Assembly (NCBI GenBank): GCA_022496205.1 | Contig: WTXD01000049.1 | Span: 124,001 to 188,000, forward strand | Source of the DNA: Gloeopeniophorella convolvens | Taxonomy: Eukaryota; Basidiomycota; Agaricomycetes; Russulales | Reading direction: 5' to 3' | Length of the DNA: 64,000 bases | Shown: piece by piece, positions 1 to 10,413 of the stretch | Position numbering within the stretch: the first letter of the stretch is position 1 | How the letters are laid out: each line of letters begins with the position of its first letter | Notes under the pieces: model-generated | Seen by the model: only the letters and a program-made list of their open reading frames with translations | Told to the model about the DNA's origin: nothing | Database searches by the model: none | Translations under genes and position numbers: made by a program

Positions 1-335
1 CCACAAGAGAAGGAACCCGGTGACCTGGAGGATACGATCGGAGGCGCAGGAAACAAGCAATCTGACAGGTGGAGGCCGGGGGAGCGTCCGGTGACGAGCT
101 TTGGAATGTGCCGACAAAGACGCCAAACACGGAAAAGGAAGCTCGTAAAGCAAGATCGGGTGCCAATGACAAATTTACTCTCGTTTTTGCAAGGTCGACA
201 GCTTCCTGGACGAGCTTCGGACGCGCTCATGCTCCGGTCTTTTTCGCGGAGTGACGCGCGAAACCTGTCAGGGAAGCACCTCTTCCGCATAAATACGCCC
301 CACTTCCTCTTTTTCTGCCGTCGTCCACCTCCGCA
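1..335 (+). promoter_or_regulatory. upstream region of the first gene
   Basis: No gene is supported here. A TATA-like stretch (cataaata, about 288-295) lies some 40 bases before the first start codon and could direct its transcription. Open frames across this stretch look like chance. Confidence 0.35.
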
Positions 336-1169
336 ATGTCGTCCGCCCACTCCCCTCTCAAGAACCAGCGGCTCATCGCTCTCGCCCTCTGCTGGGTTTG
401 GTGCATCGTCAGTGCCTGCGTTGGTCTCAACGCCCTCATCAAGTAAGCCTCTCTCTACTCTCAGTACTCTTTACGCGGTTTCTCATCGTCCCTCCTCAGG
501 GCCAACCAAACCAAGTCTCGATTCCGCAGAGAGGCTCCTCCTGGTGTGACCCTCGATATCGACATCAATGGTACTAATGTCCTTTCTCTATGGAAAATGC
601 ATACACTGACCATCTATGTCGCAGACGTCTATCAGTCTGGCGTCGTCCTCACCACCGTCTGCGCAGTCATTGCCGTCCTCGCCTCAATCTTCTTCCTTGT
701 GATGCTGATCTGGCCGAAGCGCGCAACTGGTTCGCTGAAGATCCAAGCATGGATGCTCACTTTCTTCAGCGTCTGGCTTCTCGCCACGCAGATCCCTTAT
801 ACCATCTTCACTGCCACTCGCACATCCAAGGTCACGGCCTTCCTCGGCGGCTTACAGTTACCACCGGAGGCGATTCAAGAGGCGCTCGCCGCCTCAGGCG
901 AGACGGACGTGTATCACAAGCTGAATTTCGGTAGGTCCTCTTTGAGGGCAAATGATGCAGACGTGCTCACAATATCTTCAGTTGTCCTTCTCTCTATCTT
1001 TCCGTGGATCTCGCTGCTCTTTACAGTCATCCTGATTGTCGTCCTATTTGCGGCGGCTTCTCGAAGGCACGCAGATTTCGACACGAGGTCCGAGATGTCC
1101 GTATCAGACACTTCTAGTGCAAGGAAGGCTAGTACGGAGAAGGCTTCCGTGGAGAAGGCCGGTGCATAA
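336..1169 (+). CDS. four-helix integral membrane protein, function unknown
   Basis: Four exons (336-442, 500-570, 625-930, 982-1169) join into an open frame of 223 residues; all junctions are GT-AG and in phase. The product has four hydrophobic segments: one near residues 10-35, one at about 65-90, one just after it starting at WMLTFFSVWLLA, and one near 165-190. A loop of about 50 residues separates helices three and four. The cytosolic-looking tail is rich in Ser, Lys and Glu (two KAS-EKA type repeats). The start chosen is the first ATG after the TATA-like box. The overall shape resembles the uncharacterised tetraspan membrane proteins common in basidiomycetes. I do not recognise a family motif and assign no function. 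It is a different protein from the tetraspan gene at 42.7-43.5 kb, with no obvious sequence match. Confidence 0.75.
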
Positions 1170-2805
1170 GCCTGCAGTTTTTTCTCGCTTCCCGGTATCG
1201 CGCAGGCGCCGCAACGCAGCCTCGCTATCTTTATCAACGACGGTCTCCACTTCTACATTCTGACGACACTCTACGTGACTCTGTACCATATTGCGTTGAT
1301 TAGTACCCCACGACGTCGCCTGTAAAGTTACTTTGTATACACGGCGGCTATGCCCGCCATAATAGACTACACAACTGTTTGTGTGAGAGACAGGCCAGAG
1401 ATTGCAATGCCGCTGCACTCGGATTGTGAGTAAGAGGGCATCACGCATTTTTGGTGCCGGGGTTTGTGCATGGACCACGGCCTGTAGTGGCTTGCATTTA
1501 ACTAACAGAGGACATATCGATCGAATTATCTTGCATCGAGTAAGGTTATTAGAACCGCGTCGAGTAAGTGGCGCTGGACGGTGGAGTCCCCGTGACGAAA
1601 GCCCCTATGACAGCGAGTTTCAGATCGATCGCGTCCGGTTATACGCAGCTGCAGCGCAGTGTTGGGGCTGCGCCACGTACGGAAAAGGAACGCCACGTAC
1701 CAAACGGGGTGCCGGACGGTGCCTTGCGTGACCCACCTCAAGGCGTGGCCTTATTGGTTGGAGCAAAGTGGGCCATGTCTGTGCTGCAAACGCGCCGGAC
1801 AATTTATTCGGAAATTGCTGGGACAGACTAAAGTATGAGCAAGTTCTATCCATACGCGCCAAGATAAGATATGTATGTCGGAGGCGGACTCGTATTGTCG
1901 GGCTTTTCACCTTGAAGCTCTTCCGCGACGCTTTGCCAAGAGGATTTGCCGCTCGCCATCGTTCTCGGACTTACGAGTTGGAACCATACTCGATCCAGGC
2001 CTGCCGCAAGGAACAGAACTTTGGTACTCGGACCGGACAAATATATGGGTATGCGTGAATACAGTACTTTACGTTGTGTCGTGTGCCACTATCATACCGC
2101 GCCAGTGGTGGTAAGTAAAGTACTTCGGATGCGCTGCTGGACTTGAGTTGGGCTGCCTTGTGACTGCCAGTACGAGACACTACGCTTCCGGCTGAACAGT
2201 TGTACTCAGCCACCTGGCTGATCCGATGCAGATTATAACAGGCTGAATTCGTTCATTCTGAACTCGAGCCGACTCTGAGTGGGTGGAGATCGCGAGTTGT
2301 TGCGGTGGACGAGTTCGCTCGCACACTTGCCATAATTTTTGTTCTGCGAAGTCAGGACCAATCTTCTGACGTGGTGACCCATTCCTCCACCGACGATTGG
2401 AGCACAAGGCGCACGCCGCCCAAGCGCCACCTCTGTTGGGCCGATTACGCAGGCGCTAAGGTGATGCGCACGCTATGCGCCCCCTCGGAAGGGCCGCAGT
2501 TACTGGGAATGCGAGAATCAGTCACCTCGGACATCGGTTCCTGTTCACACTTGCCCGCGCTATGGCCCACAGAGTCTGGGAGTTTGCTCTCAGAAGTGAC
2601 ACCACTACGGCAAGGTCCTCCACACGACGGACCAGACGAGCCCTATCCGCTGCGGGTGCGGATGTCTGTCAATCTGCAGTGCGCGAATCCGATTATCTTG
2701 ACAAATATGACTCAGGGCACTCGCTGTACGATGTTTTCGCTGGAGATCGCTATTGTCGTTCCCAAGTTGGAGTAGACATGATGTGGTATAAACCAAGAAG
2801 ATAAC
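1170..2805. other. gene-free interval
   Basis: About 1.6 kb between two genes that end or begin on either side. The longest open frame (plus strand, 2305-2775) has no recognisable domain, no convincing introns and no hydrophobic or compositional structure. A short direct repeat of gccacgtac occurs near 1672-1700. I see no RNA gene or transposon ends. Confidence 0.5.
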
Positions 2806-5800
2806 TCAATGACAGGATAGATGCTCAGATAGCACGTGCGTGTTTAGTTCCTAAGTGGATAATTGGTCAATGTATGTGCCAAATAGGCCGAATATCATTG
2901 AGCTTACGTCCTTGCTGCCTACAGCAGCCGTGCATTTCTGCGCAGGGTCGTTGGACCTCCATCGGCATAAGTACACCAGATCGCTTCTGCTGCCCCCAAA
3001 ATCATTACCTAGACCAGTGGAGGCCATCTGTTCCGCGTCATCTGCCGGGGGCTCCGTCGCATCACCGTAATCAGGCTTGGTACCCGTCGAGCGTTGGTCC
3101 GTGAGCCCATCACTGCCTTGTCCGGGAGAAGGTGAATCTGTCGGCCCAGGAAGGTAATCCCCATCCTCTTCTTCGTCGTCACTCCAAGGGTGGTGAGGTT
3201 CGGCTTTTTGGGAAGAGCTGATCTTCATCTCATTGGATCTTGATTCCGCCAGCAGGACTCTCAACCGAGCATTCCGCTTCCTCTCGGTGCGTAGTTCGTC
3301 CCTCGCCTCATCTAATTCCGCCTCGACCTCCCTGAATTGGCTGCGAAGTCCTCGAAAATCGCGTTCGAGCTCGGGAGCCATCGCAGCGCGGTAGCGTACA
3401 TCATCGTCGGTCCGACGGGCACGCTCAGTGAGCAATTCCGACAGCGCCTTGTATTTCTGGAGCTCCGCCTCGAGTTTGGACACCCGGGCCTCGAAAGTTG
3501 CCCGCATTAAGGCAACACCCTGAGTCGCCTGCGATTCCGCGAGAGCCGCACGAGACAACAGTTCCGCATTTTCTGAACGAGTGGTGCTGACGAACGCCGA
3601 TGCCCTTTGATACTGATCGCGAAAAAGGTCAACATCTGCCAGAGCGCGAGCTTTATCGGCGCGCAGCCTGTCGGCTTCTTCTTGCAAAGCCGTTGTCTCC
3701 TGGGCCCACGCCGCGCGCGCAGCGGCGAGGGTCGCGTCTTCCTGATCGGTCTGAGCCTCTGCCGAGGCATACACTGAGTTTTCAACAGCATGAGGTGCCT
3801 GGATGAGGTTTTGCATGTTCCCGAGCTTGGCCTCAGCGTCGGCTGCTCGTGCGTTGAGCGCGTCGACGTGTGCCTGCAGTTCAGAAGCCTCTTCGGATTT
3901 CTTGTGAAGAAGACTCAAGGCTGCCGCTAGCTGGGTGCCTAGGGATACCTGAGAAGAGGCGGCATGGGATCGACTCTGCGTTCCATCGGATGCGGTCGGT
4001 GGGATCTCGTCGCGTGTGCTCTGGAGTGGAGGACGTCAGATTAGGGCGGACGAATAGTGCGAACCATGTACCGTATTCAAGTGTTCAGGGCCCGACTCTG
4101 CTGGCGCCGAGTCTCCTTTCAGAGGGAATCTGTCAGGACCCGCGTTTACAACCTTCTCGCAAGCAGCCACGTGTTCTCCGAGCGCAATTGACATATCTTC
4201 CGCATGATGTTCAACGTCTTGCGACGGGCTGCTGGTTGAGTCCTGCGATAAATCGATCTGAGACTGGCCTGGAGACCTCAAACTATCCATGACTTGCTGA
4301 AGTGCCACATGAGGAGGCGGTTGTTCCGTGGTTTGTGGCTTGTCGAGCACAGATGATTGTCCTTCTGCAGGACCCCCCTTCAGTCGCACAGCAGCGCGTC
4401 GCAACTCTTGTAATCTACGACGAGCTTCAACGGCGCGGCGCTCTGCGAGAGACCCTCCGCTGCGCCTTGACTGGTTATCACCGAGCGAAGTTAACGGGTT
4501 ATCATTGCTGGGCGGTCCTGTATGCAGAGATGCAGATGACGATGGGCGGGAAGCGACTGGCTTCGAAGCCGAGCTGGCGCCCTCAGATAGCTTGCCATCC
4601 CGCGGAGGAAAGAGCGCAGGAGGTTCGTCTGCGACAGACCCAGAAATGACCGCAGGAGTATGTTGGGAGATACGGGATGTACGGGGGCTTGTAGGCCGGC
4701 GGGTGGCGTCTTCAGCAGATCCAGAGGACCTCCCAGCTACGAACGATGTCTGCCTGGTCTCGGCTTGTGTACGGTCAGAATCTCCGCTAAAGCCATCGCC
4801 GCCCTTCATAGCTGTATCTTGATGCGAGAGCTGCACATTGGTATTCGTCTCGAAAGTCGTACGTGGCCCCTCCTTGGCTTTTTCGGTGCCGGCTTGAGGT
4901 CGTTTCGACGGGCCACTCGACAGGAATCCAACGCTAGGTTCTCTGGGTTTCTCCACAGCAGAAGCTAAGCTGACCTGTTGTGACTGCGAAGATTCCTGTT
5001 CTTCTTGGCGTAGAGCAATGATTTCTGATGGTGGGAGGTTCGAGGGCCGCGAGGCTGAAGACTGGGAGGGCAGGCAAACAGAAGCACCCCCAGGAGGCAG
5101 GGTGCCGATAGATGTGCCCCCAGGCCGGTGCTGAGATGCAGGACCGATCCGTCTTCGTTTAGGTGGGCCAAATTTGGCACCAGGAGTGGGCACCCACATC
5201 TCTACCTCTTCGAGTGGAGGGTGGATGGAGAGGTTCTCTACGCTGTCTGCGCGTCCCTTCCGTGATTGCGAGCGGGAGCGCGGGGGAGATATCTCTCTTG
5301 TCCGGTTACTGCCGCCCAGCTCTCCTTCGTCCGAGACGGGAGACTGTCTGTTTCTCCTAGGGCGAGCCGAACGAGACCCTGTGTCGCTCGAAGAGCCAGA
5401 TGGTGTGGGGTGCTTGCGCTTGCGCGTGAGACGATTCGAGGAACTAGTTGGAACTGCCGGTTTATTCCGGGCTGCTGGACGTTTATAACTATCAACAGTC
5501 GGGCGATGGGTTTCGGGCACAGCGGGTTTCGATGCCACGGCCAATGAAGACTGTCTCTGCGCTATAGAGCTTAGAATATCAGTTGGCGTGACCGATCTAG
5601 TGAAAGAGCGAGAACCTTTCGTTGATTGCCACTTTTGAATAAGCTCAGCTGAGCAGTGCGAACGTGGAACCCAATCGAGTGGCCAAGGTTTTCCAGTTTT
5701 AGGATTATTTCCTGCCCATCGCACCTTGTACCGTTTTGCGTCTTCGGCGACGATTTCGATGACGTCCCACGATTCATCTTCGTCGGAGGTGGGGACGGGT

Positions 5801-5829
5801 TCAAGACCCCGGTGGGAGTTTGAGGACAT
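2806..5829 (-). CDS. chromodomain / coiled-coil / C2H2 zinc-finger chromatin protein
   Basis: Three exons read on the minus strand (5829-4072, 4020-2908, 2850-2806) give 971 residues, open throughout. Residues about 19-70 form a chromodomain (SWDVIEIVAED, then YKVRWAG and DWVPRSHC), the fold that reads methylated histone tails. Residues 75-590 are low-complexity, rich in Ser, Pro, Arg and Gln, and probably disordered. Residues about 620-850 form a long coiled coil for oligomerisation. An acidic linker follows. The last intron (2851-2907) is easily missed: splicing it completes a C-terminal finger with Cys938, Cys949, His962 and His967 (C-x10-C-x12-H-x4-H). The start is the ATG at 5829; the open frame continues upstream without another ATG that I can support. 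A role in heterochromatin or transcriptional control is inferred from the domains; DNA binding by the finger is possible but not shown. Confidence 0.8.
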
Positions 5830-6978
5830 AGGTGACTGTGGCGTCTGGCGTTTCCAAGAAGTGAAGAGCAATGATAGGAGCAGCAATATCAGAACGCGAA
5901 ATTGAAGTAGTGGTGTGTTCCCGCCCGAGCTCAGAGTGTAAGAGGACTCCGCGGTGTAAGTTGTTGATTTTGAGACGTCGGAGGTGGCAGACTCGGACGT
6001 GACTGAGCACGGGACCAGTCCCAGCCACTACTAGGTTACGCTATCAACCACACTTCGGCCACGTGCCAAGTCAGTTACGGGCGGCCAACCGCCATGCCCG
6101 GCAACGGCCAGCACTGGCCAGCAAGCTGCAAGTCCCTGGTAGGCACAGTAATTGGCAGCTTCACCCCCACATCCACTGCGTGCACAGCAGACTTATCCTG
6201 AAGGAAAAAGGCTTGAATAAGCGAGATATATGTTAAACTTGTTTTCGCTTTTTGTCGTCCGGAAAAGTGGTTATCAGAAACTTAATGACTCTCTAAGCAC
6301 TCTTAAAGGGGAAGAAAGTTTCCTAATAAAGTTAACCTTCTCTCACGACTTCCCCATGCAAACATAGTTGGCAATAAAGTCAAACAATCACCCATATTCT
6401 TCACGCTTTGACACCCAGAATGAGTGTTTTGTTTAGATTTCCGAGAAATGTCTTACCGGATGTTTATGGCTCAGGAATCTGGTAGAAAACTTTAACTTCA
6501 GGCACAGACTTTACCCCTTATCAAAAAGCTTGTAGAGAATGTTAACTTCACTAATCCTCGTTTTTCGAGATTAAATAATAACAAGTAAGTTAAACAAATA
6601 TCCAGCTTTTCGAAGCCTTTTTTCGTGAGAATAAGTCTGCTATGCACGCAGTGATCCATTCACGCTCGCCGGTGACATACTGTATCCAGAAGTGATTTAG
6701 AGGCGTAGATATGCTGAGCTATCTCCGTTATTGTCTTCAAATCTCTTGGTTACGGGGCCACAACTCTGCAAGATCTGGTCGAGCACCTCATCATCGCTCA
6801 GCAGCATGGACCAAATAGTGAAGAAGTAAACGGATGGCGGGCGTGGGGATCAAGAGGGTTGGTTGATCGCTAATTGATTGTAGGTGTGGAGGGAGAGTCG
6901 GCCCCCCAGCTCCATCTCCTTCAACGCCAACGCTTCACCTCACTCTGAGGTCTGGCACTTCGCTTAATTAGTGGATGT
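5830..6978. other. gene-free, AT-rich intergenic DNA
   Basis: Roughly the first 350 bases are ordinary upstream sequence of the chromodomain gene. From about 6190 to 6960 the base composition turns AT-rich compared with the GC-rich genes around it, with repeated gttaac/gttaaa words. No coding exon, tRNA or terminal repeat can be supported. It may be decayed transposon or promoter DNA. Confidence 0.45.
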
Positions 6979-7290
6979 CACTGCAGGCATTGACTGGAAA
7001 TCCGGCCGACGTCAGGGGATCGAAATGTGCTCAAAAGAGCCAGTTTCGGATGGGTTACCGAGTGGGCAGGAAAGCCACCCTTAATAACTTATTTTCGTTA
7101 CCTGACCGGGAGCGCCATCTACCGATTCGAAAGGATTTGCCACGGAAATAGCAGTTAGATATTGAAAATTAATCCAAAAGAAGTTATTTCAGCTGAGCTG
7201 ATTGCGTGCCAAAAGATCTTGTATCGGCGGTGCTGATTGGACATTGATATGACTAATTAATATTTACGATAAGCGGTTGCTTTGATGTAA
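6979..7290 (+). repeat. left arm of fold-back element
   Basis: 312 bp arm, reverse complement of 7446-7757 with about three differences (for example near 7007, 7083 and 7245). Confidence 0.9.
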
Positions 7291-7445
7291 TTAGGATGTC
7301 TTCTTCGAGCACTGCCCTCAAGGCAACCTCAAGGTTGCTGAAAGGTATTGTTTCAGAAGGCTTGTGGCAATCCAGGACTTATTTTAGTGGCCTGGGAATA
7401 GCCTTTCAGCAACCTTGAGGCCAGTGCTGAAAGGAATTATTGCAG

Positions 7446-7757
7446 TTACATCAAAGCAACCGCTTATCGTAAATATTAATTAGTCATATCAACGTCCAAT
7501 CAGCACCGCCGATACAAGATCTTTTGGCACGCAATCAGCTCAGCTGAAATAACTTCTTTTGGATTAATTTTCAATATCTAACTGCTATTTCCGTGGCAAA
7601 TCCTTTCGAATCGGTAGATGGCGCTCCCGGTCAGGTAACGAAAATAAGTTATTGAGGGTGGCTTTCCTGCCCACTCGGTAACCCATCCGAAACTGGCTCT
7701 TTTGAGCACATTTCGATCCCCTGACGTCAGCCGGATTTCCAGTCAATGCCTGCAGTG
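7446..7757 (-). repeat. right arm of fold-back element
   Basis: 312 bp arm paired with 6979-7290. It ends in GCCTGCAGTG directly before the TGT target-site copy at 7758-7760. Confidence 0.9.
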
Positions 7758-7933
7758 TGTCTTTATCCGTTTCTATCACCTCGCGTCCTCAGCCGACTTT
7801 CAATCCGCATCCCGTGCGCTGGCTGCATAGTGCCACATGATGCGTGCGTCTTGCACAGACGCCACCTTCTTCGTATTGTACAATTCAAAAGAAGAAACGG
7901 ATTACTATGCGCCTCTCTGTCCCTCCTTCAAAA

Positions 7934-8968
7934 TTACAGCACATCGGCGATGGTCTTGGGGTTCCAGGCAGGATAGTCAGAGACGCTCAGCTGGTCCTCC
8001 GACCCAATGAGCCCACCACCCAATGCCCAGTCGAGCTGCAGGACCGTAGCGAGGTCCGCCGGGTTCTTCTCGAGGGCAGCCTGGAGCTCGTCCACAGAGC
8101 GATACGTTACGTTCACCTTCTTTCCTGTCCTCTCCTCGTATTCCTTGATGATCTGATTGAAGGACTGCAATCACGGGCACATCGATCGTCAATCGGCTTT
8201 GTTCCTTCGGTTGATGAATGCCTCTCACCTTGCGCTCAGCCTCAATGCGGTAGATGTGCCACTGAAGCTTGGACAGCGGAACTTGGGTCAGCACGTACGC
8301 GACGAAGCGGCCAATGTCCACTTGGGTAGTGAAAGAATTGAGTGCGTTGCCGTCCCCTCCGAGTGTGACGTTGCCACCCTTGATGTCCAGTCCAATCGCC
8401 CTGGCGGAAAGTCAGCACATCCCCTTGGCGAATGAACTCGATACATACGCGATGAAGACGAAATCCGAGTGCGGTCCAGTAAAGAATAGCGCATACGGCA
8501 AGTCGAGCTCCTTCAGTTTGTGCTGAACAGCCTGCTTGAGCGCAAAGATGCCTTCTGCGCCCTCGCGATCCGTCGCGTCACCAAACTCGGAGGGCACAAA
8601 CAATTTCACGCCGACGGCTTTGGATTGCTCAGCAAGTAGGTGCTGCGCGTTGAGAGCGGAGGGTACGTGCGTCAAGGTGGAGATGACGACATCTGCACCT
8701 GCAAGTGCTGCCGCGAGCGACTCGGCAGACGTGTAATCCACGGTGGTGGTCTTTGCGCCTGCGGCCGTGAATTCATCCAAGGCCTTAGATGACTGCGAAG
8801 ATATGTGAGTCCGGGCAGACTGTGGGAATGGAATTGACGACGCACCGAGCGCGTGAGGATAGTCACGTTATCGACTTCACCAGCGCTTTTCCTCTTGAGG
8901 AGCTCACGGATGATTTGCGTGCCAACTGACCCAGAACCAGCAATAACGAAGTTCTTGAAACCAGACAT
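7934..8968 (-). CDS. NmrA-like / isoflavone-reductase-like NAD(P)-binding protein
   Basis: Four exons (8968-8846, 8792-8449, 8400-8229, 8164-7934) give 289 residues, open and in phase. The N-terminus has a Rossmann dinucleotide-binding motif of the atypical SDR/NmrA kind (FVIAGSGSVGTQIIREL). It is followed by an ADVVIST strand, then KLFVPSEFGDAT, the segment in which isoflavone-reductase-like proteins hold their substrate-facing loop. The C-terminal half (VDIGRFVAYVLTQV and a DWALGGG segment) fits the family's substrate lobe. Length is normal for the family (about 300). NmrA-like proteins are either redox sensors binding NAD(P) or small-molecule reductases; the sequence does not decide which. 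The gene sits alone, 176 bp beyond the fold-back transposon, which lies beyond its 3' end. Confidence 0.85.
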
Positions 8969-9313
8969 GTCTTAAGATGAGTGTGATGTCGACCATAGCC
9001 CATCAGGGGTCCTATATATACCAGCGAATATGGTGTGGTAACAGCTAAGGTGACATCGTCAATCATCTTACTCAGGGGGTCGGGCATCGGGAAATGGACA
9101 GCGCCCATCGACTTAGGGCGCGCGCGCCCAACGCTGGCGCAACCTGTGAGGTACGCCTTTGTCAATCCCTGTGTAAGCGTACGGTACTTCAGCGGCCATT
9201 GAGATACTAGTTCTGGTTCTGATATCCCCTGAGGGTCCCAATAACATCCGAGATGGAGCATCGTAATCAATCTATTAGTGACTGTGTTTAGCACGTAGCG
9301 ACAGCAAGCATGT
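8969..9313. other. intergenic spacer
   Basis: About 345 bp between the start of the NmrA-like gene and the stop of the uS4m gene, so it serves as promoter of the former and 3' region of the latter. A long minus-strand open frame across it is antisense shadow with no domain. No RNA gene is seen. Confidence 0.5.
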
Positions 9314-10360
9314 CTACTGGCGGTTCTCTGGCTCCCGCGCGAGCTGCCGTTTGCTTCGGTTACGCGGGCGCACCTTAGAGTACCACTCCCACGCGAGTCG
9401 CACAACCTCTCCGTCAGCGGCATACGGTGTTGGAATTTCTGAGTAACCAGGTCGGGCAGTCGGGTGTCGCACGTAAATAGCTGAGCAAGTTGCAAAGGAC
9501 ACCTCGAGATATGCGGGGATGAAGATGAACGGTGATGCGTAATCAGGGATGTTGAAAGGTGTGAGCTCGGTGCCTTTGGTTTTGGAAGCAAAGATTATGG
9601 GTCCGCCCTTGCTGGGCTCCTTAGCGGCCTCCTCTGATGGTTCCTCCGCCTTCGGTGGCGGGGGGGCTTGAAGAAAGGAAATGACCTTCGGGTCAACTGT
9701 CACCATATCACCCGGTGCGAGACGGGTGTTCGCGTTTTGGTGCTACTGACATGTTAGAGACGCGTCGAGCGGAAACTGCGACAACGCACCTTCTTCCCAT
9801 TAAGCAGCACCTGGCCGTGCACGATCATTCTCCGCGCATCGTACACGCTGTGCGCCAAGCATGAGCGGAAGATGACCACGTCAACGCGGCGCTCGACTTC
9901 GGAGAACATCAAGCTGCCGACCGGTGGCAGCTCCTCCTCATCCTCGCCGTCCACCTCCCGCCGGCGGGCCCTGACGTCCTTGTCGACCGCCTTGGGCAGC
10001 TTGGCCCACTTGTTGAGTTGGGCTGCGTAGTTTTCCGTTAACGCGCGCCGCGGGCGCACATCCGGCAGCGTTTTGGGGAGGTACCATCGCTTGAAGCTGC
10101 TTTCGTTGATGAAGTCGCCGTGGTAGGCGCGCACGAGCTGCTTGGCGACCCAGCGCTGCTGGAAGAGGGATTTCTGCGTGCGCGTGAAGTCCGTTTCCTT
10201 CGAGAGCTCGCCGAGGGAACGCCGCCAGAGGTTGTAGAGGTTCTCGCGTGTCCAGCTCTGTGTTCGTGTGCCGGTCAGTGCTTCTGCGCTGGCAGTGAGC
10301 ACGGCTTCGTACCATGCGGGGGAGCGCCCTCTTGAAGTTGTAGAGGTTTAGGTCACGCAT
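9314..10360 (-). CDS. NAM9: mitochondrial small-subunit ribosomal protein uS4m
   Basis: Three exons (10360-10313, 10257-9790, 9742-9314) give 314 residues. After a short basic N-terminus comes the conserved block SWTRENLYNLWRRS, then QQRWVAKQLVRAYHGDF, both characteristic of fungal Nam9/uS4m. An S4 RNA-binding domain follows (VDVVIFRSCLAHSVYDARRM...VHGQVLLNGKKV). The C-terminal extension with the PTPYAADG segment is normal for the fungal mitochondrial protein. uS4m binds 15S-type rRNA early in mitochondrial small-subunit assembly. Splicing of the second intron must use the downstream AG (agtag, then CAC), because the earlier AG would place a stop codon in frame. The gene is divergent from GCP2 with a very short shared upstream region. 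Confidence 0.9.
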
Positions 10361-10413
10361 GCTGTCGAGGGAGTTGCCCACACAGACGGATGCGTTGGGG
10401 AAGTCGGGAAACG
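10361..10413. promoter_or_regulatory. very short divergent promoter between uS4m and GCP2
   Basis: Only 53 bp separate the uS4m ATG (10360, minus) from the first plausible GCP2 ATG (10414, plus). If GCP2 instead starts at the in-frame ATG at 10516 the gap is 155 bp. Either way both genes must share control sequence. No TATA box is visible. Confidence 0.5.

Larger units (their letters stand above)
6979..7757. mobile_element. non-autonomous fold-back DNA transposon, CACTA-like ends
   Basis: A 779 bp palindromic element. Left arm 6979-7290 and right arm 7446-7757 are each 312 bp and near-perfect reverse complements; only about three mismatches are visible. The ends read CACTGCAGGC...GCCTGCAGTG. 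The flanking triplets are TGT at 6976-6978 and TGT at 7758-7760. Ends starting CACTA/CACTG with a 3 bp target duplication are the signature of the CACTA (EnSpm) superfamily. The 155 bp centre holds a second, 19 bp perfect stem (7327-7345 with 7402-7420). There is no transposase or other coding capacity, so it would have to be moved in trans. Near identity of the arms suggests recent insertion or homogenisation. CACTA membership rests only on the termini and duplication. Confidence 0.75.

Noticed and set aside
2305..2775. 156-codon plus-strand frame between two genes
   Set aside because: No family motif, no hydrophobic or repeated structure, and competing frames of similar length overlap it.
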